Assembly (NCBI RefSeq): GCF_900079775.1
Contig: NZ_LT556036.1
Span: 71,664-135,663, forward strand
Source: Leyella lascolaii
GTDB lineage: Bacteria; Bacteroidota; Bacteroidia; Bacteroidales; Bacteroidaceae
Direction of reading: 5' to 3'
DNA: 64,000 bases
Shown here: positions 18,736 through 28,185 of the stretch, piece by piece
Position numbering within the stretch: position 1 is the stretch's first letter
How the letters are laid out: the number at the start of each line of letters is the position of its first letter
Program-made: the position numbers and the translations under genes
The notes under the pieces: generated by a model
The model's database searches: none
Seen by the model: the letters and a program-made list of their open reading frames with translations, nothing else
Told to the model about the DNA's origin: nothing

Positions 18736-19476
18736 ATGATGCAGGCAATGATATTTGCTGCCGGGCTCGGCACACGTTTGAAGCCAATCACCGACACCAT
18801 TCCGAAAGCTCTGGTGGAAGTCGGAGGCGAGACTCTGCTGCATCGCGTGATAATGAATCTGAAAAACGCAGGTGCTTCCAGAATAGTCATAAATGTGCAT
18901 CATTTCGCCGGGCAGATACTCGATTATCTTCGTGCGAACGACAATTTCGGCATCGATATAAAGGTGTCGGACGAGTCGGACAGGCTTCTTGATACCGGAG
19001 GTGGAATAAAGAAAGCCTCCCGTTTCTTCTCCGGCGACTCTCCGGTTCTTATCCATAATGTAGACATTATCAGCAATGTGAACCTCAGAAAATTCTATGA
19101 CTGCGGCAGGACGGCGGACGCCACGCTTCTTGTGAGCAGCCGTGAGACAAACCGATATTTGCTTTTTGACGATGACATGCGTCTGAAAGGATGGACCAAC
19201 CTTCAGACCGGCGAGGTGAAATCTCCGTATAAAGACATCGACGTTCAGACTTGTCGCATGCTTGCTTTTTCCGGAATACATGTCATATCTCCATCGTTGC
19301 TAAGGATGATGGACGCTTTCCCGGAGAAGTTCGGAATAATGGATTTCTATCTGAAAGAATGTGCCGGAGCTGACATCCGTGGATGGTGCAAGAGCGACTT
19401 GCGGCTTATGGATGTCGGAAAGCTGTCGGTTCTGCACGACGCGGATGCTTTTGTCAGAAATCTGAATAAAGAATGA
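18736..19476 (+). CDS. Sugar-1-phosphate nucleotidyltransferase, MurU-like
   Basis: A 246-residue NTP-transferase. It has the nucleotide-binding signature MIFAAGLGTRLKPITDTIPKAL at the N-terminus, VHHFAGQILDYL, LDTGGGIKKA and the metal-binding HNVDIISN. Next to an AmgK-like kinase it most likely makes UDP-MurNAc from MurNAc-1-phosphate, the MurU step of peptidoglycan recycling. Context supports this, but the sequence alone could equally be a mannose- or glucose-1-phosphate transferase. I start it at ATG 18736 because relatives begin within a few residues of MIFAAG; a TTG lies two codons upstream. Confidence 0.85.
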   Translation: MMQAMIFAAGLGTRLKPITDTIPKALVEVGGETLLHRVIMNLKNAGASRIVINVHHFAGQILDYLRANDNFGIDIKVSDESDRLLDTGGGIKKASRFFSGDSPVLIHNVDIISNVNLRKFYDCGRTADATLLVSSRETNRYLLFDDDMRLKGWTNLQTGEVKSPYKDIDVQTCRMLAFSGIHVISPSLLRMMDAFPEKFGIMDFYLKECAGADIRGWCKSDLRLMDVGKLSVLHDADAFVRNLNKE

Positions 19477-19498
19477 ACACACTAATAATTAATATATA

Positions 19499-21043
19499 AT
19501 GCAACAGAAGATAATAATACTCGATTTCGGTTCGCAGACCACACAGCTCATTGGTCGCAGAGTACGCGAGCTGGATACCTTCTGTGAGATTCTTCCTTAC
19601 AACAAGTTCCCTGATGATGAAGAGGGAATCATCGGCGTGATACTGAGTGGCTCGCCATATTCCGTGCACGACGAGCAGGCTTTCAAGGTTGATCTTTCCA
19701 GATTTGTCGGCAAATATCCGGTGCTGGGTATATGCTACGGAGCTCAGTTCATATCCTATGCAAACGGCGGAAAGGTGGAGCGCACCGAGACGCGGGAGTA
19801 CGGACGTGCCCATCTTCAGTACATTGACACTGCCGACCCGCTGTTCCGTGGCTTCGAAGACAAGTCGCAGGTGTGGATGAGCCACGGCGACACAATCACC
19901 GCAATACCGTCAGACTGCCGTGTGATAGCGTCGACCGAAGATGTCAAGTTTGCGGCATATGCGTCTTCCGAAAAGCCTGTATGGGCTGTCCAGTTCCATC
20001 CTGAGGTGTTCCATACTCTTCAAGGCTCGCTTCTGTTAAAGAACTTCGTGGTCGGCATTTGCGGCAGCCGTCAGGAGTGGAGTGCCGCCTCTTTCGTCGA
20101 AAGTACGGTTGCGGAGCTAAAGGAACAGCTCGGAGACGACCGCGTGATTCTCGGACTTTCCGGAGGCGTCGACTCTTCGGTGTGTGCCGTCTTGCTGCAT
20201 AAGGCGATAGGTAAGAACCTTACATGCATATTCGTAGACCACGGAATGTTGCGCAAGAACGAGTTCGCTCAGGTGATGAAGGATTATGAAGGTCTCGGAC
20301 TTAATGTAATAGGAGTCGACGCGAGCAGCAAGTTCTTCAAGGATTTGGAAGGGATTGACGACCCGGAAAAGAAGCGCAAGATAATCGGACGCGATTTTGT
20401 GGAGGTGTTCAACGCCGAGGCAAAGAAGATAACAGACGCCAAATGGCTCGCTCAGGGCACCATATATCCTGACCGTATAGAAAGCCTCAACATCACCGGA
20501 AAGGTGATAAAAAGCCATCACAATGTGGGCGGACTGCCGGAAGAGATGCATCTGCAGCTTTGCGAACCGCTGAAATGGCTTTTCAAGGATGAGGTGCGCC
20601 GCATAGGATATCAGCTCGGCATGCCCGAACGTCTTATCAAACGCCACCCGTTCCCAGGTCCCGGACTCGCCGTGAGAATACTTGGTGACATCACACCGGA
20701 GAAGGTACGCATACTCCAGGATGCCGATGACATATATATAACGAACATGCAGAACTACATCTGCGAGGACGGAGAGCGTCTTTATGACAAAGTCTGGCAG
20801 GCGGGAACCGTGCTGCTGTCGACAGTCAGAAGCGTGGGAGTAATGGGCGACGAGCGCACATACGAGCATCCTGTCGCACTCAGAGCGGTGACGTCCACAG
20901 ACGCCATGACAGCCGACTGGGCGCATCTTCCTTACGACTTCATGGCAAAGGTGTCGAATGAGATTATCAATAAGGTAAAGGGAGTAAACCGTGTATGCTA
21001 TGACATTTCCTCAAAACCACCTTCGACAATAGAGTGGGAATGA
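19499..21043 (+). CDS. guaA: GMP synthase (glutamine-hydrolysing) GuaA
   Basis: GuaA converts XMP to GMP using glutamine and ATP. The 514 residues comprise a class I glutaminase domain ([10 protein letters not shown] with the catalytic Cys, and [10 protein letters not shown]). A PP-loop ATP pyrophosphatase domain ([11 protein letters not shown] near residue 220) and the C-terminal dimerisation domain ([15 protein letters not shown]; ending [11 protein letters not shown]) follow. The full typical length is present. It begins 22 bases after the MurU-like gene and ends with an intrinsic terminator. Confidence 0.98.
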   Translation: MQQKIIILDFGSQTTQLIGRRVRELDTFCEILPYNKFPDDEEGIIGVILSGSPYSVHDEQAFKVDLSRFVGKYPVLGICYGAQFISYANGGKVERTETREYGRAHLQYIDTADPLFRGFEDKSQVWMSHGDTITAIPSDCRVIASTEDVKFAAYASSEKPVWAVQFHPEVFHTLQGSLLLKNFVVGICGSRQEWSAASFVESTVAELKEQLGDDRVILGLSGGVDSSVCAVLLHKAIGKNLTCIFVDHGMLRKNEFAQVMKDYEGLGLNVIGVDASSKFFKDLEGIDDPEKKRKIIGRDFVEVFNAEAKKITDAKWLAQGTIYPDRIESLNITGKVIKSHHNVGGLPEEMHLQLCEPLKWLFKDEVRRIGYQLGMPERLIKRHPFPGPGLAVRILGDITPEKVRILQDADDIYITNMQNYICEDGERLYDKVWQAGTVLLSTVRSVGVMGDERTYEHPVALRAVTSTDAMTADWAHLPYDFMAKVSNEIINKVKGVNRVCYDISSKPPSTIEWE

Positions 21044-21088
21044 TGACAGCATCACTTCCGTATTCGGATAATGATAAAATGTAAGAAG

Positions 21089-21128
21089 GGTAGGAGGGAC
21101 AATGAAACATTCCTCCTACCTTTATTTT
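21089..21128 (+). terminator. Terminator of guaA
   Basis: GGTAGGAGG pairs with CCTCCTACC across a 14-base loop, followed by TTTATTTT. It lies 46 bases after the stop codon. Confidence 0.85.
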
Positions 21129-21390
21129 ATCCGTATGCGGTTCCGTTGCGACGGCTTGTTGTGTAGCGGAGCGTTTACTGATATGACGGGCGATTGAAGG
21201 CTGTATGGAGGAGTATTCAATCCGGAACCGATTCCCGTCACGTCTGCCTTTCGCGTTCCCGCTACGTATGATGATGGCTGACACAACTCAGACCGAAGAC
21301 TTGCAGACGATTGAGCCGTCCGTTCCGGCTTTTTTCAGCTTTTGCAAGGTTTGTTTTTCCCATTTGTTCTACGGACGAAAAGAAAAACAT

Positions 21391-21398
21391 TAGTTTTG
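21391..21398 (+). promoter_or_regulatory. -7 box in front of the FtsZ gene
   Basis: TAGTTTTG matches TAnnTTTG and lies 30 bases before the ATG at 21429. The nearest TTTG upstream is 24 bases away, which is longer than usual, so the -33 element is uncertain. Confidence 0.5.
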
Positions 21399-21428
21399 CA
21401 ATTACAACTGTTTTTTTACTTTATATTT

Positions 21429-22718
21429 ATGGATGGAAATGTCGAATTGCTTGATTTTCCGATACCGGAAGATTTGTCCAAGAGAAAGATAATAAAGGTA
21501 GTGGGTGTAGGCGGAGGAGGATGCAACGCTGCCAGCAACATGTTCAGGGAGGGAATAGACGGCGTGAGCTTCTGCGTGTGCGACACAAACACATCCTCGC
21601 TCAATTCGTCGCCCGTGCCACACAAGGTGCTGTTGGGAAAGACCGGTCTTGGAGCCGGAGCCGACCCGGAGCGCGGACGTAAGGAGGCAGAGCTGAACAC
21701 AGAGGAGCTGAAGAGGCTTTTCAGCGACGGGACACAGATGGCTTTCATAACCGCAGGCATGGGAAGCGGCACCGGAACAGGCGCCGCGCCTTTTGTGGCA
21801 GGTGTGGCAAGGCAGATGGGAATACTCACAATAGGAATCGTGACACTGCCTTTCTACTTCGAGAAACGCAGAAAGATACTGAAGGCTTTGAAAGGACTGG
21901 AGGAGATGCGCAAGAATGTGGACGCGCTGCTGATAATAAACAACCAGCAGATATGCAATGTGTACAACAGCGAGCACATACCGGTGACGGAAGCGTTCAG
22001 GCGTGCCGACCAGGTGTTGTGCAACGCCACAAGGAGCATCTCTGAGCTTATCACCATCACCGGAAACATCGACACCGACTTCCGCGATGTGGAGACCACC
22101 ATGCGTAATGGCGGCGGAGCTATTATGGCAATGGGAAGGGCGTCAGGGCAACACCGCGTGGAAAAGGCGTTTGAGGACGCTCTCAACTCTCCGCTTCTTT
22201 ACGGAAGCGACATTGACAAGGCACAGAGGATTCTGTTCAACATATATACCAGTTCGGAGGCGGAGCTGTATGTGGATGAGATGGATGAGATTGACGCGTT
22301 CACCGATTCGCTCAATCCAGACATCGACGTCATATGGGGAATAGCCCGGGACGACTCTCTCGGACAGGATGTGAAGCTCACCATTCTCGCGACAGGATTC
22401 GAGAACAGGCTTTGGGATGAGGAGAAGATGAAGGAACTCGACCTTACCGACGGGGAATATCTGAACATGATAATAGAGAAACTCTATGGCAAGGGACGCA
22501 GACAGACTAAGAGAAACACCGTAGAAACCACACCGGCGGACATCTGTGAGGCGGCGGCTGATATGGAAAACAGTGACGGGCAGGAATGCGGTGATGCACG
22601 TAATGACGAGGACAACGTAATGAAAGACGAACTTCCGTCGTCCAGACACATCGTGGAAAAGATGAAGGAATACTGGAGGAAATTCTCCACTACAATCTTT
22701 GAAGACCACGACGAGTAA
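21429..22718 (+). CDS. ftsZ: FtsZ-family cell division GTPase, divergent and outside a dcw cluster
   Basis: A 429-residue tubulin-like GTPase starting at ATG 21429 (MDGNVELLDF); an earlier in-frame ATG would add a hydrophobic leader not expected for FtsZ. Nucleotide-binding loops are present: VGVGGGGCNAA, the tubulin signature GMGSGTGTGAAP (residues 110-121) and the T7 loop region DTDFRDV. The usual Asn in that loop is Asp here, and the usual Gly in the signature is Ser. The C-terminus is acidic and ends EYWRKFSTTIFEDHDE; I do not recognise the FtsA/ZipA-binding tail. No ftsA or ftsQ lies beside it. It could be the main FtsZ in a rearranged locus or a second paralogue. Confidence 0.85.
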   Translation: MDGNVELLDFPIPEDLSKRKIIKVVGVGGGGCNAASNMFREGIDGVSFCVCDTNTSSLNSSPVPHKVLLGKTGLGAGADPERGRKEAELNTEELKRLFSDGTQMAFITAGMGSGTGTGAAPFVAGVARQMGILTIGIVTLPFYFEKRRKILKALKGLEEMRKNVDALLIINNQQICNVYNSEHIPVTEAFRRADQVLCNATRSISELITITGNIDTDFRDVETTMRNGGGAIMAMGRASGQHRVEKAFEDALNSPLLYGSDIDKAQRILFNIYTSSEAELYVDEMDEIDAFTDSLNPDIDVIWGIARDDSLGQDVKLTILATGFENRLWDEEKMKELDLTDGEYLNMIIEKLYGKGRRQTKRNTVETTPADICEAAADMENSDGQECGDARNDEDNVMKDELPSSRHIVEKMKEYWRKFSTTIFEDHDE

Positions 22719-22732
22719 TTCATGACACACGT

Positions 22733-23296
22733 ATGAGCAACGACGAAAAAGTGGAAATGCTTCGCAGAATATGCACGGAGCTTCAGGCTGAGGGACGCTA
22801 CGACCTTATGCTGCAAGGCATAGGCGGTGTCAATCTTGAGCGGCTGTGCGTGGAGGCGGCGCGCGACAGCCTGAGTGTACTGCGTATTACGCCAGACTAT
22901 CGTTTCATACTCGCCAAATGGAACAAGGAGGTTGAGCTGTCGCCTCTGCACAAGGCTCTATACATCCTTTTTCTCAATCATGTTGAGGGAATAGAGTTCA
23001 AGCGACTCCGTGACTATGCCGACGAGCTTGCGGAAATATATACTCCGATGTGCAACAGGGTGAGCCGGCAGGTGATAAGAGAGAGTGTCGGGCGGCTTAC
23101 CAATCCGCTCAACAATGCCGTGAACGAGAAATGCTCGCGCATAAAAGCGGCTTTTGCCGAACATATGGACGCCTACGCCTTGCGTTATTACATCATATCG
23201 GGACACACCGTGAGGCATATCAGCGGCAGCAACAGACTCTGGTTTGAGCGCAAGAAGACCATTGAGCTGCCAAGAGAGCTGGTGGTGTTCGGATGA
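22733..23296 (+). CDS. Conserved hypothetical protein, operon partner of FtsZ
   Basis: A 187-residue soluble, helix-rich protein beginning 14 bases after the FtsZ stop, so almost certainly co-transcribed. Visible motifs are LSPLHKALYILFLNHVEGIEFK and an R-rich C-terminal region (SGSNRLWFERKKTIELPRELV). No transmembrane segment or signal peptide. I do not recognise a characterised family. The tight pairing with FtsZ makes a division-related role possible but unproven. Confidence 0.75.
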   Translation: MSNDEKVEMLRRICTELQAEGRYDLMLQGIGGVNLERLCVEAARDSLSVLRITPDYRFILAKWNKEVELSPLHKALYILFLNHVEGIEFKRLRDYADELAEIYTPMCNRVSRQVIRESVGRLTNPLNNAVNEKCSRIKAAFAEHMDAYALRYYIISGHTVRHISGSNRLWFERKKTIELPRELVVFG

Positions 23297-23358
23297 GCGG
23301 CGGTCGGGTGTGTGGTCATGATGAGGCTTCGGGACGTGTGAGAGGACCGGTATATGCA

Positions 23359-23404
23359 GGCAGAAAGGCGGAAACATGCTACGGTTTCCGCCTTTCTGCC
23401 TCTT
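23359..23404 (+). terminator. Bidirectional terminator between the FtsZ operon and sulP
   Basis: GGCAGAAAGGCGGAAAC pairs perfectly with GTTTCCGCCTTTCTGCC around an 8-base loop, a 17-pair stem followed by TCTTTT. It separates converging genes. Confidence 0.9.
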
Positions 23405-23427
23405 TTCAGTTAATGTCTGTCCTATGT

Positions 23428-25134
23428 TCAGCGGACTGTATGCTGCCTCACACTGCCGTTTTCCACAATTTCCTTTGCCTTTGCCAGTGCGATGTCGATG
23501 TGGCTGCATATGTTCTCTTCGCCAATCATGTCGTAGAATCCGGCATGTCCGAGCACCTTGTGCACCTTCGGATTCACGCCCGAGAGCACAATCCTTATTC
23601 CTTCTTTCTGGCTCATCAGGCACATGTTCGACAGATTGTGTATGCCGGTGGAGTCTACAAACGGCACCTTTCTCATTCTTATTATGCGCACTTTCGGCCT
23701 CTCGCCCATATTAGCCATTATTTCCTCGAACCTGTTTCCGGCACCGAAGAAGTAAGGACCGTTTATCTCATACACCTCCACACCCTTGGGTATGGCGAGG
23801 TGTTCGTTGTTCTCGTGTTCGAGGTCGGTGTCCTCGTAGGGGTCAATCTCGTCGAGCACCACCTTCACGTCTGTCGTCTCCGCCATTCGTCTCATGAAGA
23901 GCAGGCATGCTATTATCAGTCCCACTTCTATCGCGATGGTCAGGTCGAAGATGATGGTCAGCAGGAATGTTATTACAAGTACGGTTATGTCGCTCTTCGG
24001 ATTCTTCAGAAGCGTCACGAACGAACGCCATCCGCACATGCCGTATGCCACCACCACGAGCACTCCGGCAAGGCATGCCATCGGTATGTATCTTGCCAGC
24101 GGCATAAGGAAAAGGAATATGAGCAGCAGCACCACAGCGTGTACTATTCCGGCTACCGGCGTCTTTCCTCCGTTGTTGATGTTGGTCATGGTGCGTGCTA
24201 TGGCTCCCGTTGCAGGTATGCCTCCGAAAAGTGGAGATACGAGGTTGGCTATTCCCTGACCCATAAGTTCGGTGTTGGAGTCGTGACGGTCGCCCGTCAC
24301 ACCGTCTGCTACCGTAGCCGAGAGCAGGCTCTCTATGGCTCCGAGTATGGCGATGGTGAATGCCGGAGACACGAGAGCCTTCACTGTCGCCCACGTCATT
24401 TCAGGCAGTTGCGCGTCGGGAAGCCCTGAGTTAATGGAGAAACGGTCGCCAATGGTCTCTACGGACATCACTCCGAACCGGTTTTTAAGTACTGCGGCAA
24501 ACAGTGTCATCAGTATTATGGCGATGAGCGAACCGGGAATCTTCTTGCTGAATCTCGGTGTGGCGGATATTATGACGATGCTCATCACACCTATTAAAAC
24601 ACTCCACATGTCGGCGGTGTGGAAATTCCGGAAATAGGCTATCCACTTTTCGGTGAAGTCTGACGGCATGTCGCTTATTGTCATTCCGAACAGGTCCTTT
24701 ATCTGTGTGGTGAAAATCGTGACGGCAATACCGCTGGTGAATCCCACAATTATGGGATAGGGAATGAACTTTATGATGGTGCCCAGCTGCAGAAGTCCGA
24801 AGAGCAGCAGGAACACTCCAGCCATGAGCGTGGCTATGGTGAGCCCTTGCATGCCGTATTGCTGTATTATACCATATATTATTACGATGAAAGCTCCGGT
24901 GGGTCCGCCTATCTGCACCTTGCTGCCTCCTGCCATTGAGATGATGAAGCCTGCCACTATGGCGGTGATGATGCCTTTCTCCGGTGTCACTCCCGAGGCT
25001 ATGCCGAAGGCTATGGCAAGCGGCAGAGCCACGATGCCCACTATCACTCCTGCCATGACATCAGCCATGAAAGTCTTCCGGTTGTAGTTTCTGAGCGTTG
25101 AAATAAGTTTCGGTCTGAATGTCAGTACTCTCAT
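23428..25134 (-). CDS. SulP family anion transporter with STAS domain
   Basis: A 568-residue inner-membrane transporter of the SLC26/SulP family. Many hydrophobic helices begin with DVMAGVIVGIVALPLAIAFGIASG, and GGSKVQIGGPTGAFIVI is the family signature. A cytoplasmic STAS domain fills the last 130 or so residues (VEVYEINGPYFFGAGNRFEEI and VDSTGIHNL). Substrate (sulfate, bicarbonate or another anion) cannot be read from sequence. I start at ATG 25134 (MRVLTFRPKL), preceded by AAGAGGAAAA; the longer upstream frame crosses the promoter and is unlikely to be translated. Confidence 0.93.
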   Translation of the reverse strand: MRVLTFRPKLISTLRNYNRKTFMADVMAGVIVGIVALPLAIAFGIASGVTPEKGIITAIVAGFIISMAGGSKVQIGGPTGAFIVIIYGIIQQYGMQGLTIATLMAGVFLLLFGLLQLGTIIKFIPYPIIVGFTSGIAVTIFTTQIKDLFGMTISDMPSDFTEKWIAYFRNFHTADMWSVLIGVMSIVIISATPRFSKKIPGSLIAIILMTLFAAVLKNRFGVMSVETIGDRFSINSGLPDAQLPEMTWATVKALVSPAFTIAILGAIESLLSATVADGVTGDRHDSNTELMGQGIANLVSPLFGGIPATGAIARTMTNINNGGKTPVAGIVHAVVLLLIFLFLMPLARYIPMACLAGVLVVVAYGMCGWRSFVTLLKNPKSDITVLVITFLLTIIFDLTIAIEVGLIIACLLFMRRMAETTDVKVVLDEIDPYEDTDLEHENNEHLAIPKGVEVYEINGPYFFGAGNRFEEIMANMGERPKVRIIRMRKVPFVDSTGIHNLSNMCLMSQKEGIRIVLSGVNPKVHKVLGHAGFYDMIGEENICSHIDIALAKAKEIVENGSVRQHTVR

Positions 25135-25209
25135 TTTTCCTCTTGTCTTTAGTTTTCCTTGAATATCCTGAAAGATAAAACAACTGTAAATTTTTATTAA
25201 TTTATATTG

Positions 25210-25240
25210 CAAAGGTAATACTTTTACGGATAGAAACAAA
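25210..25240 (-). promoter_or_regulatory. Promoter of sulP
   Basis: On the minus strand TTTG (25240-25237) and TACCTTTG (25217-25210) are 19 bases apart, an exact Bacteroidetes promoter. It places the transcript start about 70 bases before the ATG. Confidence 0.75.
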
Positions 25241-25560
25241 ACCATTTGTCGTATTTTTACCGCAAATTGCAAACACGACATGACAAAATGCAGGGGAAGA
25301 CAACCGCGAAGCCGGTGCTTGTGTCATTATGTTCCGGTGTTCGGGAGCGTCTTTATATATGTAAGGAGGATATACTGCATGGATGCGGAGGCCATTAGTC
25401 TGAGATATGCGAAATAAGACAATTAAAACCGGCAATCACCGGATGCGTATGTCCGCAATACTCGCGTATTTCCAGCCGGATTCTTTTTTGCCGCGTATGG
25501 CTCGGAAATGAGCGGTTTGCGCAATGCGTTGTCAGTCAGTAGATTGTGAAATAATGTGCT
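25241..25560. other. Intergenic, no gene seen
   Basis: Sequence between the sulP promoter and the 22-base array; no convincing coding frame or structure. Confidence 0.5.
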
Positions 25561-25758
25561 CCGGAAGTCTTATTGTTGTTGTGCGGAACGGTGCTTTCGG
25601 ACTTGCGAAACAGGCTTTCCTGTAGTGCCAAACGTGCTGTCTGGTGTCGTCAGAGAGCCTTCCACGCATTGCGGAACGGGCTTTTCGGGAGTGAAGAACG
25701 CCTGCGTACTGTTGGCGGAATATATTTTTCATGACTTCCGGAAGGCTTTTCCTGCTGT
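25561..25758. repeat. 22-base-period degenerate repeat array 2 (nine units)
   Basis: Nine consecutive units begin at 25561, 25583, 25605, 25627, 25649, 25671, 25693, 25715 and 25737. The spacing is exactly 22 bases each time, with no insertion or deletion although the sequences have diverged widely. The best unit reads GCGGAACGGGCTTTTCGG. Positions 1-5 (GCGGA) and 10-16 (GCTTTTC) are most constant. It is noncoding and has no spacer structure. Confidence 0.8.
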
Positions 25759-26156
25759 TACGCATTCTGTAAGCAGGAAAATCGGAGTGTTAAAATAATC
25801 TCGGATTTAAGTTAATTCCATCTCTGTGCGGCAGGGGAGTCATTAAGGGAGAGCCATGCCGTGTCCTTCCGGTGCGTTATATATAAATGTGAAATGCCGC
25901 CTCATGCTGCACATACAGCCATTGCCCGCTGTCAGGACGTCTTTGCCCTTTCATGACGGTTTTCACATATGGCGCAATGCGCATTACGCCTCATTGCCGC
26001 CATCATTCCTGTCGTTCCGACATGCGTAGTGGAAGGAGTGTGGACATAATTGCTGTTCGGCTGTCGTGGAGGGGGACGGACGTGTGTTATATGCCATGAC
26101 ACCGGGAACGCGCCATGACGGTCTTGCGGAAAAGATTGTATGCTTGGATGTAAATG
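25759..26156. other. Intergenic, no gene seen
   Basis: About 400 bases between the array and the mscL terminator. It is rich in CATGACGG/TGCCGTC-like words but has no coding frame or clear hairpin. Confidence 0.4.
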
Positions 26157-26184
26157 AAAAAGTCCGGTCCCGAAAGACCGGACT
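26157..26184 (-). terminator. Terminator hairpin on the minus strand, downstream of mscL
   Basis: AGTCCGGTC pairs perfectly with GACCGGACT. On the minus strand the stem is followed by TTTTT, so it would stop leftward transcripts from mscL. It abuts repeat copy B. Confidence 0.7.
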
Positions 26185-26386
26185 TAAACCCTAATCGGTC
26201 ATTTTGTTCTATCAGCACTTCGTTCTGCCTACATGCTGTTTTTATCGCTCTTTTGTATGGATGTGATGGGCATCAACGTGCAAAAATCGGAAAACAGGAT
26301 GGCGGCATCAGCGCGGAAAAAATAAAGAAAGTCGACAATAGATTATAAAACAGCCATAACTGTATTAAGACCGGGTCGGGCTGAAT
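26183..26386. repeat. Copy B of the ~205-base palindrome element
   Basis: The left end TTAAACCCTAATCGGTCATT (from 26184) and the right end TATTAAGACCGGGTCGGGCT are inverted and resemble the ends of copy D. The inner arm CGGAAAACAGGATGGCGGCA corresponds to the CATCTTG/TGTTTCC arm of other copies. The length (204) equals copies A and D. Noncoding. Confidence 0.6.
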
Positions 26387-26411
26387 TGGCTGTACGCATC
26401 ACGCGCGAGCC

Positions 26412-26834
26412 TTATTTCTTCTCTTTCAGGATGTCGCGTATCTCCGTAAGCAGAACCTCTTCCTTGGAAGGTGCCGGAGCTGCGGGCTTTTCCTTCTCCT
26501 CAGCTTTCTTTTTCATCATCTTGTTGATGAGCTTTATCATGAGGAAAACACAGAAAGCGATGATGGTGAAGTCGATGACAGTCTGTATGAAACTGCCGTA
26601 GTTGATTGTCGCCGGTGCCACGCCCTCTGCTGCATCATGGATGGACGGCAGGGTCACTTTCAGGTCGTTGAAGTTCACTCCACCTATCAGCCAGCCTATC
26701 GGAGGCATTATTATGTCATTCACTATGGACGACACAATCTTCCCGAAAGCGCCTCCGATGATTACACCCACAGCCATGTCGACAACGTTGCCCCTAATGG
26801 CGAAATCCTTAAACTCTTTAAAGAAACTTTTCAT
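26412..26834 (-). CDS. mscL: Large-conductance mechanosensitive channel MscL
   Basis: MscL opens under membrane tension to release solutes during hypo-osmotic shock. The 140-residue protein has the family start [34 protein letters not shown] (the first helix lining the pore). A periplasmic loop with [13 protein letters not shown] leads into the second helix ([17 protein letters not shown]), and the last 35 residues form a charged cytoplasmic helix. It is single and divergent from gapA. Confidence 0.97.
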   Translation of the reverse strand: MKSFFKEFKDFAIRGNVVDMAVGVIIGGAFGKIVSSIVNDIIMPPIGWLIGGVNFNDLKVTLPSIHDAAEGVAPATINYGSFIQTVIDFTIIAFCVFLMIKLINKMMKKKAEEKEKPAAPAPSKEEVLLTEIRDILKEKK

Positions 26835-26871
26835 ACTTGAATTTTATATTATTTAATACTGTAATTCTATG

Positions 26872-26899
26872 CAAATATAGAATTTATTTTGTAACTTTG
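26872..26899. promoter_or_regulatory. Back-to-back -7 boxes for mscL and gapA
   Basis: TATATTTG reads on the minus strand from 26879 to 26872 toward mscL, and TAACTTTG reads on the plus strand at 26892-26899 toward gapA. The two divergent promoters overlap, so polymerase binding at one may exclude the other. Clear -33 elements are not visible. Confidence 0.55.
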
Positions 26900-26944
26900 C
26901 ACACGTCAGACGAATAAAAGTGAATTTATTTGCGATATTCGCTG

Positions 26945-26991
26945 CGGGGCGTGCCGGCAACCCCGGATTCTGACTGTCGGCAGCCACCCCG
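26945..26991 (+). promoter_or_regulatory. Structured element in the gapA 5' leader
   Basis: In an otherwise AT-rich leader of about 130 bases, CGGGG (26945) pairs with CCCCG (26987) and TGCCG (26952) pairs with CGGCA (26978). This forms a two-part stem with an internal loop and a large apical loop containing CCCCGG. It matches no riboswitch class I know. It could affect mRNA stability or regulation. Confidence 0.4.
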
Positions 26992-27031
26992 TATTTAAGG
27001 ATAATATATTTTAACCCTTTATAAAACATAA

Positions 27032-28048
<1,017 letters not shown>

Positions 28049-28137
28049 GTAACGCAAAGGAGCGGAGCTGTCTTTGACGGAGACCTATGGTTTCTGCCCT
28101 GAGATGGCAAAACTTCGCTTATACCGATAAAAACAGA

Positions 28138-28168
28138 GCCGTCCGGTATTGCCGGACGGCTTTTTTTT
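28138..28168 (+). terminator. Terminator of gapA
   Basis: GCCGTCCGG and CCGGACGGC form a 9-pair stem with a 5-base loop, followed by eight T. The miaA promoter overlaps it. Confidence 0.9.
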
Positions 28169-28178
28169 ATTATTTTTG
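28149..28178 (+). promoter_or_regulatory. Promoter of miaA inside the gapA terminator
   Basis: TTG in the terminator loop (28149-28151) and TATTTTTG (28171-28178) are 19 bases apart. The start codon is at 28186, so the transcript would start within a base or two of the ATG and be almost leaderless. Confidence 0.5.
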
Positions 28179-28185
28179 TCGGCGG

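Noticed and set aside
23293..24429. Long plus-strand frame of about 378 codons
   Set aside because: It lies opposite the SulP gene, is rich in His/Tyr/Cys/Arg typical of antisense frames, and crosses a bidirectional terminator.
25561..25758. 22-base arrays as CRISPR
   Set aside because: There are no constant repeats separated by unique spacers, the period is too short, the units are degenerate and no cas gene is nearby.
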